Counted from the first letter of the stretch, positions 25,937 to 37,900 are shown. The stretch: 64,000 bases of DNA from Burkholderiaceae bacterium (GCA_023954135.1 JAMLIN010000002.1:124001-188000); one strand, 5' to 3'. A program made the numbers and translations. Notes: a model not told the origin generated them from the letters alone.

Positions 25937-27895
25937 TCAGCCGGCGCCGACCGCCTTGCCGCGCTTCGAGGTGGCCGCGGCCAGGAAGATGGTGACGATT
26001 CCGATCACCGCGCCGGCCACGTCCGTATAGCCTTCCGGGATGAAGAGCAGCAGGCCGGCGATGCCGAGGCCGATCCGGACCCAGGCGGAGATCACCCCGA
26101 CACGCCAGAGATAGCCTTCGAACGAGGCGGCCAGCAGGACCACCGCGACCGTCGCCGTCGCGCAGGCCTGGATGATGGTGACGGTTTCGCCCTTCATGAT
26201 CAGGGCCGGCTGCAGCACGAAGAGCACCGGCAGCAGGAGCAGCAGGCTGCCTATGCGCAGTGCTTTGAAGCCCACCGCCATGGCGTCGGCCTTGGCGATC
26301 GATGCCGCCGCGATCGCCGCAAGCGCGACCGGCGGCGTGATGAACGACACCATGCCCCAGTAGAAGATGTACATGTGGGCCGCCATCGGATCGATGCCGA
26401 CTTCGATGAGCGCCGGGGCCAGGACGATCGCGAGGAAGATGTAGCAGGCCGAGGCGGTCATGCCCATGCCGAGCACGAAGCTCGTGGCGGCGCCCGCGGC
26501 GAGCAGCAGCCAGACGTTGCCCCCCGCATACTGCACCAGCTCCCGGGAGAAGGAGTTGGCGACGCCGGTGATCGACATCGCGCCGATGATCAGGCCGATG
26601 CCGGCGATCAGGCAGACGAGCTGCGCCAGGCCCTGGCCGACATCGACCGTCAGCTGGCAGAAGGCGCGCAGGTTGAAGCCGGTGCTGCGCGAGCGCAGGA
26701 TCGCGACGGCGAGCAGGAAGAGCGACACCCAGAACGGCGCCGCCGCCTCGATCCGCCAGGCCAGCAGCAGGTAGGTCAGGCCGATCAGGGCGAGGATGTA
26801 GTGCCAGCCGATCCGGAGGGTCTCACGAAGCGGCGGAACCTCGCTGCGGTCCATGCCCACCAGGTTGTTGCGGGCAGCATAGAAGTCGGTCTGCAGCATC
26901 AGCGCCGCGTAGAACAGGAGCGCCGGGAGGAAGGCCGCGACGACCACCTCGGCATAGGGCACGTTCAGGAAGCTCGCCATGATGAAGGCGGCCGCGCCCA
27001 TCACCGGCGGCATGATGCAGCCGCCGGTCGAGGCGCAGGCCTCGACCGCCCCGGCGTAGGACGCGGGATAGCCGCAGCGTTTCATGGTCGGGATGGTTAT
27101 CGTGCCGGTGGTCAGCACGTTCGAGGTCGGGCTGCCCGAGAGCATCCCGAACAGGCCCGACGAGAAGATCGCGACCTTGGCGGGGCCGCCGCGGGCCTTG
27201 CCGAGCACCGCGGAAGCGAAATCCATGAAGAATGTGCCGCCTCCGGTGTTGGCGAGGATGACGCCGAACACGATGAAGCCGACCAGGGTGTCGGTCACGA
27301 CCTGCATCGGGATGCCGATGATGCTCTCGAGCCCGTAGGTATGCTCGGTGACCGTCTGGGCGAGGTCGAGCTGGACGCCCCAGAGGAAGCCCGGCATGTA
27401 GCCGGCGTAGAGCGGGTAGGCCGCGAGGATCAGGCAGAAGATGAAAAGGATCCATTCGCCGGTGCGCCGCAGCCCTTCGAGGGCCAGCACGACGTAGAGA
27501 CCCGCGAGCAGGGTCGGCCCTTGAGGGGCGGAGAGATTCCAGCCCCGGTCGATGATCTGCTGGGCATTCGCCAGCATCCACACGGAGGCGGCGAGCACCG
27601 TGAAGGCGAGTGCCCAGTCGTACCAGCGGACCGCCAGCTGGCCCTTGCGGGCCGGGAAGGCGAGAAAGCCGACGGCCAGGAACAGCCCGATCATCAGGTA
27701 GTAGTAGCCGGTGCTGACCGGCCGGAACCCGAACAGCCCCAGGTTGAAGATCTGGTTGACGCTGACGAAGATCCCCACCGAGGAGAGGACGAAGGCCGCC
27801 CAGAACGGCGCGCCTTGCAGGCGCACCGAACGGGCTTCCGGATCCTCGAAGGCAACGGCCGGGGTTGCCCCGTTCGGGTCGGCGGTCACGCTCAT
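25937..27895 (-). CDS. TRAP transporter fused permease (4TM plus 12TM), TAXI type
   Basis: Inner-membrane permease of 652 residues in which the small and large TRAP subunits are fused, as is usual for TAXI-family importers. The large domain shows the DctM-like GLFGMLSGSPTSNVLTTGTI and GAVEACASTGGCIMPPVMG segments. The start is ATG 27895; the frame extends to 28024 but that part overlaps the upstream gene. It begins 7 bp after the binding-protein gene, forming a two-gene operon read leftward. TAXI systems commonly import C4-C5 dicarboxylates or glutamate using sodium or proton gradients. Confidence 0.93.
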   Translation of the reverse strand: MSVTADPNGATPAVAFEDPEARSVRLQGAPFWAAFVLSSVGIFVSVNQIFNLGLFGFRPVSTGYYYLMIGLFLAVGFLAFPARKGQLAVRWYDWALAFTVLAASVWMLANAQQIIDRGWNLSAPQGPTLLAGLYVVLALEGLRRTGEWILFIFCLILAAYPLYAGYMPGFLWGVQLDLAQTVTEHTYGLESIIGIPMQVVTDTLVGFIVFGVILANTGGGTFFMDFASAVLGKARGGPAKVAIFSSGLFGMLSGSPTSNVLTTGTITIPTMKRCGYPASYAGAVEACASTGGCIMPPVMGAAAFIMASFLNVPYAEVVVAAFLPALLFYAALMLQTDFYAARNNLVGMDRSEVPPLRETLRIGWHYILALIGLTYLLLAWRIEAAAPFWVSLFLLAVAILRSRSTGFNLRAFCQLTVDVGQGLAQLVCLIAGIGLIIGAMSITGVANSFSRELVQYAGGNVWLLLAAGAATSFVLGMGMTASACYIFLAIVLAPALIEVGIDPMAAHMYIFYWGMVSFITPPVALAAIAAASIAKADAMAVGFKALRIGSLLLLLPVLFVLQPALIMKGETVTIIQACATATVAVVLLAASFEGYLWRVGVISAWVRIGLGIAGLLLFIPEGYTDVAGAVIGIVTIFLAAATSKRGKAVGAG

Positions 27896-27902
27896 GGGCG
27901 GA

Positions 27903-29054
27903 TCAGAGCGAATCGATCGCTTTCTGGCGTGCCTCGTCCCACAGCTTGCGCAGGCCTTCCTCGTCGGCGGCCTTCGCTGCCGGCGTGCCGATGAAGCTCT
28001 TCCAGGCCGCCTGGACCGCGGCATGCCGCTTGAGCATGCCGTCCTGCCAGGCCTGGTTCTCGCCGGTCCACTGGCCGATTTCCTTCAGGTAGCGGATCGC
28101 GCCCTCGTGGAAGGCGGCGTCCATCGGCGGTGTGCCTGCCTTCTTGATGTTCCAGCGCGGCATGATCGGCGCCGCATCCTTGAAGAGATCGTAGGACTCG
28201 GCGACCGCCTTGAGCATCAGGTAGGCCTGGTCGGCGCTGGAGTCGGCCGGCACGGTGATCATCGGATAGCGGTAGCCCATCATCCAGACCGGCTTGTCCT
28301 CGGACAGGCCGGCGCCGATGGTCTCCTCGAGCGGATCGATGAAGGGCACGACCGCCTTGGCACGCGCCCAGCCTTCCTTGTTCTCCGGGGGCAGCGGAAC
28401 CCAGCCGATGCCATTGGGGCTCGCTTCGAGCTCGCGCAGGGCGGCGGCAGCGGGGGCGACGCCGCAGGCGTCGGCGCGTCCTTCGATCAGCGCCTTCATG
28501 GTGGCGCCATAGCTGGGTACCTCGATCAGCTCGACGTCGTCCCAGGTGAGGCCACCGAAGGCGAGGATCGGCAGCGACTTGATGTTGACCGAGCTGTTGG
28601 CCTTGGCGATCGCGAAGCGCTTGCCCTTGAGGTCTTCGGCCTTCTTGATGCCGCTGACCGCGGTCACGGCGATCGAGAAGGCGTTGAGCCGGCCGGCGAG
28701 GGTGCGCAGGTTCTGCGGCCCGAGCTCCGGGGTGCAGTATTCGTAGATGCCTTCGGTGGCGAAGAACAGCTCGTTGGCGAGCCAGGCGTGGGTGACGCGA
28801 CGATCGAGCAGCGGCTTGACCCGGCCGATCGCGCTGCCCGAGGGCTGCAGGCGGACCCGGGAGCCGTACTTCTTGCCGAAGGCGTCCGCGATCGCCGAAG
28901 CCTCGACGTAGCCGGTCGAGCCGACGTCATAGGTGCTCCAGATCATCGTCGACGGCAGCTCGCTCTGCGCGAGCGCCGATCCGGCGCGGCCCAGCGCGGC
29001 GAGGGCGGCGATGCTGCCGGTGGCCTGAAGATACTGCCTGCGGGTGATTCCCAT
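27903..29054 (-). CDS. TAXI-family TRAP solute-binding protein
   Basis: Periplasmic binding protein of 383 residues with a Tat-like signal (TRRQYLQATGSIAALAAL), then the NMT1/TAXI-type fold (DVGSTGYVEASAIADAFGKKYG; SYGATMKALIEGRADACG). ATG 29054 is preceded by GAGGAGA, while the upstream open frame lacks a site. A GCTAAAGT box on this strand (29193-29200) may be its -10. The ligand is unknown. Divergent placement from a Baeyer-Villiger monooxygenase hints at an organic acid or ketone-derived acid, but that is inference. Confidence 0.92.
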   Translation of the reverse strand: MGITRRQYLQATGSIAALAALGRAGSALAQSELPSTMIWSTYDVGSTGYVEASAIADAFGKKYGSRVRLQPSGSAIGRVKPLLDRRVTHAWLANELFFATEGIYEYCTPELGPQNLRTLAGRLNAFSIAVTAVSGIKKAEDLKGKRFAIAKANSSVNIKSLPILAFGGLTWDDVELIEVPSYGATMKALIEGRADACGVAPAAAALRELEASPNGIGWVPLPPENKEGWARAKAVVPFIDPLEETIGAGLSEDKPVWMMGYRYPMITVPADSSADQAYLMLKAVAESYDLFKDAAPIMPRWNIKKAGTPPMDAAFHEGAIRYLKEIGQWTGENQAWQDGMLKRHAAVQAAWKSFIGTPAAKAADEEGLRKLWDEARQKAIDSL

Positions 29055-29314
29055 GCTGATGTCTCCTCGAAATGCGAATGGCCGGATGACCAGGATTGCT
29101 TCTGGACCGGCAGTGCCGGACCGCGGCCGGTCGCATGGCTGCGGTCGTTGGTGGGGGGCGATGGTAGGGGCCGAAAGGCGCTCCGCCAATTGACTTTAGC
29201 TTAAGGTCCTCTTCGGAATTTCGTAAGTACGGGTATCCCGGCATTCCCTGCGGCGGGTGTCGGGAGTACCGGATGATAAGCTGCCTGACGCAGGAATACT
29301 CAGGAGACAGGTCC

Positions 29315-30814
29315 ATGGCCGCCGATCCCATGTCGGGCGAATCCAGCCCGCAGCCCGCCGAGCATTTCGACGTGCTCATCGCCGGTGCCGGCATCTCGGG
29401 CGTGGGCGCCGCCTGGCACCTGCGCCATCGCAGTCCGGAAAAGCGCTTCCTCGTGCTCGAGTCCCAGGACGGATTCGGGGGTACCTGGCGCACCCATCGC
29501 TATCCGGGGATCCGCTCCGATTCGGATCTCTTCACCTTCGGCTACGGCTTCAAGCCCTGGATGGGCAAGCCGATCGCGACCGCGGAGGAGATCCTGTCCT
29601 ACATGGGCGAGGTGATCGACGAGAACGACCTGGCACCGCACATTCGTTACCGGCACGTGATCGAGCGCGCGAGCTGGTCCGGGGAGGAAGCCCGCTGGAC
29701 CGTCGAAGGGCGGCGGAGCGACACCGGCGAGCCGTTCCGCGTGACCGCGAGCTTCCTCTGGATGTGCCAGGGCTACTATCGCCATGCCAGGGGGTATACC
29801 CCGGACTGGCCGGGGACGGAGAGCTTCGGGGGCCGCATCGTCCATCCGCAGGAATGGCCGGACGATCTGGATCTCGAGGGCAAGCGCGTGGTGGTGATCG
29901 GCTCGGGGGCGACCGCCGCGACCCTGGTGCCGGCGGTCGCGGGACGCTGCGCCCACGTGACCATGCTGCAGCGTTCGCCCACCTTCTTCATCACCGGGCG
30001 CAACGCCAACGAGCTCGCGCAGACGCTGCGCGAGCTCGAGATCCCCGATGAATGGACCCACGAGATCGTCCGCCGCAAGATCCTGTTCGACCAGCAGAAG
30101 TTCACCAGGCGAAGCTTCGCCGAGCCCGAGACGGTCAAGGCGGAGCTGCTCGCCGGGGTGCGGGCCCATCTCGGCGAGGACTTCGACATCGAGCGGCATT
30201 TCACGCCGAGCTACCGACCGTGGCGCCAGCGGATCGCCTTCATCCCCGATGGCGACCTGTTCCGGGCGGTCGCCGACGGCAAGGCGTCGGTGGTCACCGA
30301 TCACATCGAGGCCTTCGACGCTACCGGCATCCGGCTCGCCTCCGGCGGGCATCTCGATGCCGACGTCGTGGTCACCGCGACCGGCTTCGACCTCAGCGTG
30401 CTGGGCGACATCGCGTTCACGATCGACGGGCAGCCGCTCGCCTTCCATGAAACCACCACCTGGCGCGGCACCATGTTCACCGGGGTGCCGAACATGGCGT
30501 GGGTGTTCGGCTACTTCCGGGCGAGCTGGACCCTGCGCTCGGACCTGGTCGCCGAATTCGTCTGCCGCCTGCTCGGGCACATGGACGCCCGCGGCGCGAA
30601 GCGGGTGGTGCCGCGACTGCGTCCCGAGGACGCCGACATGCCGGCATTGCCCTGGGTCGACGAGGAAGACTTCAATCCCGGCTACATCAACCGCGGCATC
30701 CACCTGCTGCCGAAGCAGGGCGATCGCCAGCCCTGGCGCCATACCCAGGACTACTGGGTGGACCGCGACGACATGCCGGCGGCGGATCTCGACGACGGCC
30801 TGCGCTACAGCTGA
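29315..30814 (+). CDS. Flavin-containing Baeyer-Villiger monooxygenase
   Basis: NADPH- and FAD-dependent enzyme inserting oxygen next to a ketone carbonyl, 499 residues. The first Rossmann motif is GAGISG near residue 25 and the second is GSGATA. Between them the Baeyer-Villiger fingerprint F-x-G-x3-H-x3-W-P is exact (FGGRIVHPQEWP). ATG 29315 has AGGAGA upstream; an earlier TTG-type start is unnecessary. EthA-like subgroup by overall look. The downstream hydrolase could cleave the ester product, although other genes intervene. The substrate is not deducible. Confidence 0.92.
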   Translation: MAADPMSGESSPQPAEHFDVLIAGAGISGVGAAWHLRHRSPEKRFLVLESQDGFGGTWRTHRYPGIRSDSDLFTFGYGFKPWMGKPIATAEEILSYMGEVIDENDLAPHIRYRHVIERASWSGEEARWTVEGRRSDTGEPFRVTASFLWMCQGYYRHARGYTPDWPGTESFGGRIVHPQEWPDDLDLEGKRVVVIGSGATAATLVPAVAGRCAHVTMLQRSPTFFITGRNANELAQTLRELEIPDEWTHEIVRRKILFDQQKFTRRSFAEPETVKAELLAGVRAHLGEDFDIERHFTPSYRPWRQRIAFIPDGDLFRAVADGKASVVTDHIEAFDATGIRLASGGHLDADVVVTATGFDLSVLGDIAFTIDGQPLAFHETTTWRGTMFTGVPNMAWVFGYFRASWTLRSDLVAEFVCRLLGHMDARGAKRVVPRLRPEDADMPALPWVDEEDFNPGYINRGIHLLPKQGDRQPWRHTQDYWVDRDDMPAADLDDGLRYS

Positions 30815-30830
30815 GCGCGGCGCGCCGCGC
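30815..30830. repeat. 16-bp perfect GC palindrome after the monooxygenase
   Basis: GCGCGGCGCGCCGCGC directly after the stop codon. It could form a short hairpin without a T-run. A similar GAGCGCGGCGCGCC word occurs near 59634. It may be a restriction/methylation-rich palindrome or an inefficient terminator. Confidence 0.4.
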
Positions 30831-30947
30831 GCCGTCGCGGCTTTCCGGCCGTGCCGACGGTCGTCGGCCGGCTGGAGTACATTTCCGATGCTGGGTCCGC
30901 TGCCATCTTCCGTGGCGGGCGGCCGCGTTACTACGGAGACGGTTCCC

Positions 30948-31730
30948 ATGGCTCTCGAACTCAACGACCAGGTCGTCGATACCCCGCCGCGCGATGCGGC
31001 TTCGGTACTGCTGCTGCGTGATGCCGCCAACGGCGTCGGCGTGGAGATCTTCATGGTGCGGCGTCACCAGCGATCGGACGTGCTCGGCGGCGCCTATGTC
31101 TTTCCCGGCGGCAAGGTCGACGAGGCCGATTCCGCGGTGGTCCGGGAGGCCGCGCTGATGGAACAGCTCTACGAGCGCCTCGGAGAGCCGGCCCTGGGCC
31201 GGGAGATGGCTGCCGCGATGTTCGCCGCCGCGGCCCGCGAGACGGTCGAGGAATGCCATGTCACGGTCGGCGTGGCCGATCTCGTGCCCTTCACTCGCTG
31301 GATCACGCCGCGCACGCCGTCGTTGCAGCGCAAGCGTTTCGACACCCGATTCTTCGCCGCGCCGCTGCCCGCGGGCGCCCAGGCGACCCACGACAACCAC
31401 GAGGCGGTCGACAGCGTCTGGCTCGCGCCCCGCCTCGGGCTGGAGCGCTACTGGGCGGGCGAGATCGATCTCGCGCCGCCGCAGATCATGAGCCTCGCGC
31501 AGCTCTCGCGCTATCGCAACCTTGCCGACGCGCTGGCCGACGTGGCGCGCCGGCCGCCGCCGCTCATCGAGCCCGCTTCGATGAAGATCGATGACACGCG
31601 AGCTGTCGCCTATCCGGGCGATCCGGCGCATTCGCTGCGCGACAAGGTGATGCCGGGCCCGACCCGGCTGGTCTTTCGCAACAAGCGCTTCGAACCCGAA
31701 AGCGGGTTCGCCGCCTTCTTCGAAGACTGA
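30948..31730 (+). CDS. NUDIX hydrolase (NUDT7/NUDT19-like)
   Basis: 260-residue protein with an N-terminal NUDIX fold starting ASVLLLRD and IFMVRRHQRS. The NUDIX box is interrupted: GGKVDEADS is separated from AAARETVEECHV by an insertion, as in the CoA-pyrophosphatase-like NUDT7/19 group. The start at ATG 30948 is preceded by GGAG at 30934-30937; a very long upstream frame is a shadow of the preceding gene. A housekeeping role hydrolysing CoA or acyl-CoA diphosphates would suit the surrounding fatty-acid-type metabolism. Confidence 0.85.
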   Translation: MALELNDQVVDTPPRDAASVLLLRDAANGVGVEIFMVRRHQRSDVLGGAYVFPGGKVDEADSAVVREAALMEQLYERLGEPALGREMAAAMFAAAARETVEECHVTVGVADLVPFTRWITPRTPSLQRKRFDTRFFAAPLPAGAQATHDNHEAVDSVWLAPRLGLERYWAGEIDLAPPQIMSLAQLSRYRNLADALADVARRPPPLIEPASMKIDDTRAVAYPGDPAHSLRDKVMPGPTRLVFRNKRFEPESGFAAFFED

Positions 31731-31751
31731 GGACTCCGAAATTCTGAAACC

Positions 31752-32945
31752 ATGAACGAATCGCATTTTTCGCCCGAACCCGTCGTCGATCCCGCCGAAC
31801 TGGGTTTTTCTCCTGCACGGCTTCGCCGCATCCGCGAGCGCCTCGAGACGGACGTCGATGCCGGCGGCCTGCCCGGTGCGGTCTGGCTGGTCGCCCGGCA
31901 TGGGCGCATCGCCTGCTTCGAGGCGATCGGCCGGCGTGATCCGAAGGCGGGCGACGCCATGGCGCTCGATTCGGTCTTCCGCATCTATTCGATGACCAAG
32001 CCGATCGTCTCGCTGGCGACGCTGATGCTGCTCGAGCGCGGTCTGATCAAGATCGGCGATCCGGTGGCCGATTTCATCCCGGCGTTCGCCGATACACCGG
32101 TGGCGATCGAGCAGGACGGGAAGCTGGAGTTGCGCCCGCCGAAGCGGCCGATGACCGTGCAGGACCTTCTGCGCCATACCTCGGGGCTCACCTACGAGTT
32201 CCTCGGGACGGGTGAGGTCCACCGGCGCTACGCCGAAGCCAGGATCGGCTCGCGCCGGCGCACGAACGAGCAGTTCTGCGACGAGCTCGCAAAGATCCCG
32301 CTGCTCTACGATCCGGGAGCCTGCTGGGAATACGGCCGCTCGACCGATGTCCTCGGGCGGGTGGTCGAAGTGGCCTCCGGCAAGGCGCTGGGCGCCTTTC
32401 TCTCCGAGGAGATCCTCGGGCCCCTGGGCATGGTCGATACCGGTTTCGCCGTGCCGGCGCAGTCCCATGGGCGGATCGCCGAGGCCTTCGAGACCGATCC
32501 CGATACCGGCGAGAAGGTCGGGCTGATCGATCCGCGGGTCGAGCCGGCCCATGAATCGGGCGGTGGTGGCCTGATGTCGACGACGCTCGACTACGCCCGC
32601 TTCCTGCACATGATGCAGGGCGGTGGCCGTTCCGGCGACGTGCGGCTGCTCGGTCGCAAGACCTGCGAATGGATGGCCGCCGATCATCTCGGCTCGATCC
32701 CGAGCGCCTGCGACCTGCTCACGCCGGGCTACGGCTTCGGCCTGGGCTATTCGGTGCGCCTGGTCGACGGCATCAGCGATTCGCCGGGCTCGGCCGGCCA
32801 GTACACCTGGGGCGGGATCGCCGGCACCACCTTCTGGGTCGATCCGCGGGAATCGCTGTTCGCGATCCTCATGACCCAGGCGCCGGGGCGGCGGAACTTC
32901 TATCGGCCCTTGTTCCGCAATCTGGTCTACCAGGCGCTCGACTAG
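31752..32945 (+). CDS. Serine hydrolase of the class C beta-lactamase/esterase family
   Basis: 397-residue beta-lactamase-fold enzyme with the S-x-x-K catalytic tetrad SMTK (IYSMTKPIV) and the second motif Y-x-x in EYGRSTDVL, as in EstB-type esterases. No signal peptide is seen, so it is probably a cytosolic esterase or lactonase, not an antibiotic resistance enzyme. It follows the NUDIX gene by 21 bp and may be part of a transcript starting at the monooxygenase. Ester cleavage after Baeyer-Villiger oxidation is a plausible but unproven role. Confidence 0.88.
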   Translation: MNESHFSPEPVVDPAELGFSPARLRRIRERLETDVDAGGLPGAVWLVARHGRIACFEAIGRRDPKAGDAMALDSVFRIYSMTKPIVSLATLMLLERGLIKIGDPVADFIPAFADTPVAIEQDGKLELRPPKRPMTVQDLLRHTSGLTYEFLGTGEVHRRYAEARIGSRRRTNEQFCDELAKIPLLYDPGACWEYGRSTDVLGRVVEVASGKALGAFLSEEILGPLGMVDTGFAVPAQSHGRIAEAFETDPDTGEKVGLIDPRVEPAHESGGGGLMSTTLDYARFLHMMQGGGRSGDVRLLGRKTCEWMAADHLGSIPSACDLLTPGYGFGLGYSVRLVDGISDSPGSAGQYTWGGIAGTTFWVDPRESLFAILMTQAPGRRNFYRPLFRNLVYQALD

Positions 32946-32983
32946 TACGAATCCACTGTTGGCGGGCTCGTGCGCAAGCCGGG

Positions 32984-34177
32984 CTAGATCATCGGCGCGA
33001 GATCGGCTGGCGGCGCCTCGGTGCGGTTGCGTCCGCGGGCCTTGGCCCGGTAGAGGGCGGCGTCGGCCTCGCGCCATGCCGACTCCCAGCGGGCTTCCGA
33101 CTCGACCGGCATCGACACCCCGACGCTGACGGTGCAGGAGATCCGCCCACCATCGGCAAGCTCGACCCGCAACTCGCCGACGCGCCCGCGCAGGCTCTCG
33201 GCGAGCTGGAGCGCCTGTTCGGCCCGCACGCTGGAGCAGCCGATCAGGAACTCCTCGCCACCGGTGCGGGCGACGAAGTCGCGGGTGCGGCAATGCATTC
33301 GCAGCACGCGGGCGACCGCGATCAGGACCCGGTCGCCGGCATCGTGACCATGGATGTCGTTGATGGCCTTGAAATGGTCGATGTCGATCTGCAGCAGGAT
33401 CAGCGGGCTGGCGTCCGGTCGCCGGAAGTGGTTCGCGATCGCCTCGGACAGCCCGCGCCGGTTGAGGACACCCGTCAGGGCGTCGAGGCTGACGAGCTGC
33501 TGCAGGCTGCGGGTGACGTCGGCGAATGCGATCCACATCGCCACGTACGAGAACACGATCAGCCCGAGCGCGACGACCATGAAGAAAAGCCCGGCGTGCG
33601 GTGCCTGGTAGATGGGGACCGGATTGAGGAGTATGGCGAGCGAGCGGGTCATGCCGAGGCCGGCGAGCCCGATCAGCAGGACGCCGGCCACCGCGATCGG
33701 TACCCGCAGGCGGGGTCCGCCCGTGACGTGACGGATCGAGACCAGCGCGATCAGCCCGGCACCGACGGCGGTCAGGTTCAGGGTCGTGGAGAAGAAGACG
33801 TACTGCCAGTTCGGCGCGAAGGCCCAGACCAGCAGGTAGGCGCCGGTGACCGCGAGCCAGGCCACGATGAGCGAGCGGTGCGAGCCGAGCAGGTCGCCGG
33901 GCAGGCGCAGGCCGGTCTGCCTGAGGAAACCGCGCGCCACCAGCATCGCGCCCAGCTGCATCAGGGTGTTGGCCGCCACGACGTCGATTCCGTCGAAGTG
34001 GTCGAGCCCCTGGTGCAGCCGCAGGAGATAGGTGCTGCCGAACAGGATCCCCGCGGAGCCCCAGTCTTCGAATCCGCCCCGGCGCGGCAGCCAGTACGCG
34101 GCAATGCGGTAGAGCACCCCGCAGATGAGCAGATGCGCGCCCATCAGCAGGATGACCGAGGCGGGGTCGATCTTCAT
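32984..34177 (-). CDS. Membrane diguanylate cyclase (GGDEF)
   Basis: 397 residues: about seven hydrophobic helices (residues 5-230) of a membrane sensor region, then a GGDEF domain that begins DALTGVLNRRGL and contains an intact GGEEF active site. An RxxD product-inhibition site (RTRD) lies five residues before it. It should synthesise cyclic di-GMP under feedback control. The start ATG 34177 precedes the first helix; the open frame extends 29 codons further. It is transcribed against the flanking genes and ends 38 bp after the hydrolase. Confidence 0.92.
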   Translation of the reverse strand: MKIDPASVILLMGAHLLICGVLYRIAAYWLPRRGGFEDWGSAGILFGSTYLLRLHQGLDHFDGIDVVAANTLMQLGAMLVARGFLRQTGLRLPGDLLGSHRSLIVAWLAVTGAYLLVWAFAPNWQYVFFSTTLNLTAVGAGLIALVSIRHVTGGPRLRVPIAVAGVLLIGLAGLGMTRSLAILLNPVPIYQAPHAGLFFMVVALGLIVFSYVAMWIAFADVTRSLQQLVSLDALTGVLNRRGLSEAIANHFRRPDASPLILLQIDIDHFKAINDIHGHDAGDRVLIAVARVLRMHCRTRDFVARTGGEEFLIGCSSVRAEQALQLAESLRGRVGELRVELADGGRISCTVSVGVSMPVESEARWESAWREADAALYRAKARGRNRTEAPPADLAPMI

Positions 34178-34323
34178 CCGGGGATTCTCGCCCGGGAGCG
34201 CCGCCGGCGTCGCCGGCAGGCGACGGGCGGCGAAGGCCTGCCGATCGTCGCGGCGAAACCGCAACCCCGGATTCGGGCGAGAATGAATTCCTCGACAGCC
34301 ATTGTGATCACGGGAGGAGAAAC

Positions 34324-34647
34324 ATGGCGATCTATGAACTGCGCACCTATGATGTCATCGTCGGCAAGATGGCCGAGGCGATCAAGGTCTACCAGGAGTT
34401 CGGCTATCCGGCCTTCCAGGCCGGCGGTTTCGACAACAAGCTCAAGGCCTATTTCATCGGGGACATCGGAGCCATCAACCAGCTCATTCATCTCTGGTGC
34501 TTCGACGACGACAATGACAGGCGGGATTTCTGGACACGTTGCTACGCCGATCCGGGTTTCCAGGATTTCGCCGCCAGGATCCGGCCCCTGTTGCGCAAGC
34601 AGAGCAACAAGCTGATGCTGGCAGCACCCTTCGGGCCGACCCTCTGA
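34324..34647 (+). CDS. NIPSNAP family protein
   Basis: Small ferredoxin-like dimeric alpha/beta barrel protein of 107 residues with the family opening IYELRTYDVIVGKMAEAIKVY and a conserved LIHLWCFDD. GGGAGGAGAAAC is a strong ribosome site. Bacterial NIPSNAP proteins often sit in catabolic clusters and their activity is unknown. It starts a rightward run with the SnoaL-like, HdeD-like and beta-oxidation genes. Confidence 0.88.
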   Translation: MAIYELRTYDVIVGKMAEAIKVYQEFGYPAFQAGGFDNKLKAYFIGDIGAINQLIHLWCFDDDNDRRDFWTRCYADPGFQDFAARIRPLLRKQSNKLMLAAPFGPTL

Positions 34648-34691
34648 ATCCGTCGATGGTCGAGCCCGTGGACGGATCAGGAGAGCAAGAA

Positions 34692-35159
34692 ATGAACCCG
34701 AAAGACATGCTCGCGGCATTCACCCGGGCTGTGGAATCCCGGGACGGGACCGGCTTCGCCCGGCTTTTTACAGAGAACGGCATCTATCATGATGCCTTCT
34801 ACGGCGCATTCGAGGGCAGGGCGCGGATCGCCGAGCTGATCGACGACTGGTTCTACCGCAGCGCACGGGATTTTCTCTGGGACATGCACGATCCGGTCAG
34901 CGACGGTCGCATGCTGTATGCCCGCTATGTCTTTTCCTATGTGTCGACCCTGCCCGAGGCGCAAGGGCGGCGGGTCATGTTCGAAGGCGTGAGCGTGATG
35001 CGGCTCGAGGACGGCCTGATCCGGGAGTACCACGAGGTCGCCAATACCGGGCCGGCGCTGCTGCGGATAGGCTTTCCGCCCGAGCGGGTGGCGAAGATCC
35101 TGGCTCGCCAGGACGAGGCGCTGCGCAGCAGGGACGAGGCGCGCCGGCATGCCGGATAG
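34692..35159 (+). CDS. SnoaL/NTF2-like protein
   Basis: 155-residue cone-shaped alpha+beta barrel protein. MNPKDMLAAFTRAVESRD begins the first helix, followed by FARLFTENGIYHDAFYGAFEG and ending in a charged helix (DEALRSRDEARRHAG). Family members include polyketide cyclases, ketosteroid isomerases and ester or epoxide hydrolases. Acidic and histidine residues inside the cavity segment (IYHDAFYG) could be catalytic. ATG 34692 has AGGAG at 34679-34683. It overlaps the next gene by 11 bp. Confidence 0.8.
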   Translation: MNPKDMLAAFTRAVESRDGTGFARLFTENGIYHDAFYGAFEGRARIAELIDDWFYRSARDFLWDMHDPVSDGRMLYARYVFSYVSTLPEAQGRRVMFEGVSVMRLEDGLIREYHEVANTGPALLRIGFPPERVAKILARQDEALRSRDEARRHAG

Positions 35160-35748
35160 TCCCGGGCCACGGGCCGGGACCGAGCTCCGGCTGCTCGAGG
35201 GCCTGGCCGGGAACTGGTGGCTGATGCTCCTGCGCGGCCTGGCGGCCCTCGTCTTCGGGGCGCTGACCTTCGGCTGGCCGACCGCCTCGATCGTCGCCCT
35301 CGCGGTGGTCTGGGGCGCGTATGCCCTGGTCGACGGCGTCTTCGCGCTGTGGGCCGGGGTGGTGGGGCGGACCACCGCGCTGCGGGCGCGCTGGTGGCTG
35401 GCGACGGTCGGGGCCATGGGCATCATCGCGGGGGGCCTGGCCATCGCCTGGCCGGGCATCACCGCGATGGTGCTGATGTTCTTTCTCGCCGGATGGCTCT
35501 TCGCCGTCGGTATCCTGCAGGTCTGGGGGGCGATCAGGATCCGCAAGGAGGTCGAAGGCGAGATCTGGCTAGCCCTGAGCGGCCTGCTGTCGATCGGGAT
35601 CGCCATCCTGCTGGTGGCACAGCCGGCGGCCGCCCTGCTGGCGACAGCGTGGGCGATCGGTGCCGTCGCGATCCTGGTCGGCATCAGCTACATCGCGCTC
35701 GGCTTCCGGCTGCGACGGGCGTTCCGGGAAGCCGGCGGCCGCGCCTGA
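35149..35748 (+). CDS. HdeD/DUF308 family membrane protein
   Basis: 199 residues, six predicted transmembrane helices in two pseudo-repeated blocks of three (WWLMLLRGLAALVFG; GEIWLALSGLLSIGIAILL), typical of HdeD-like acid-resistance membrane proteins. The molecular function is unknown even in E. coli. It is translationally overlapped with the SnoaL-like gene. Its presence in a metabolic run may be incidental. Confidence 0.85.
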   Translation: MPDSPGPRAGTELRLLEGLAGNWWLMLLRGLAALVFGALTFGWPTASIVALAVVWGAYALVDGVFALWAGVVGRTTALRARWWLATVGAMGIIAGGLAIAWPGITAMVLMFFLAGWLFAVGILQVWGAIRIRKEVEGEIWLALSGLLSIGIAILLVAQPAAALLATAWAIGAVAILVGISYIALGFRLRRAFREAGGRA

Positions 35749-35792
35749 ACGAATCACTTATCATCATCGAAGAGAACAAGGAGGCAGTCATC

Positions 35793-37883
<2,091 letters not shown>

Positions 37884-37900
37884 GCACCGGCCGGGCAGGG

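Noticed and set aside
31752-32945. Antibiotic-resistance beta-lactamase
   Set aside because: Although it has the SxxK fold, it lacks a signal peptide and resembles EstB-type esterases. It sits among metabolic genes.
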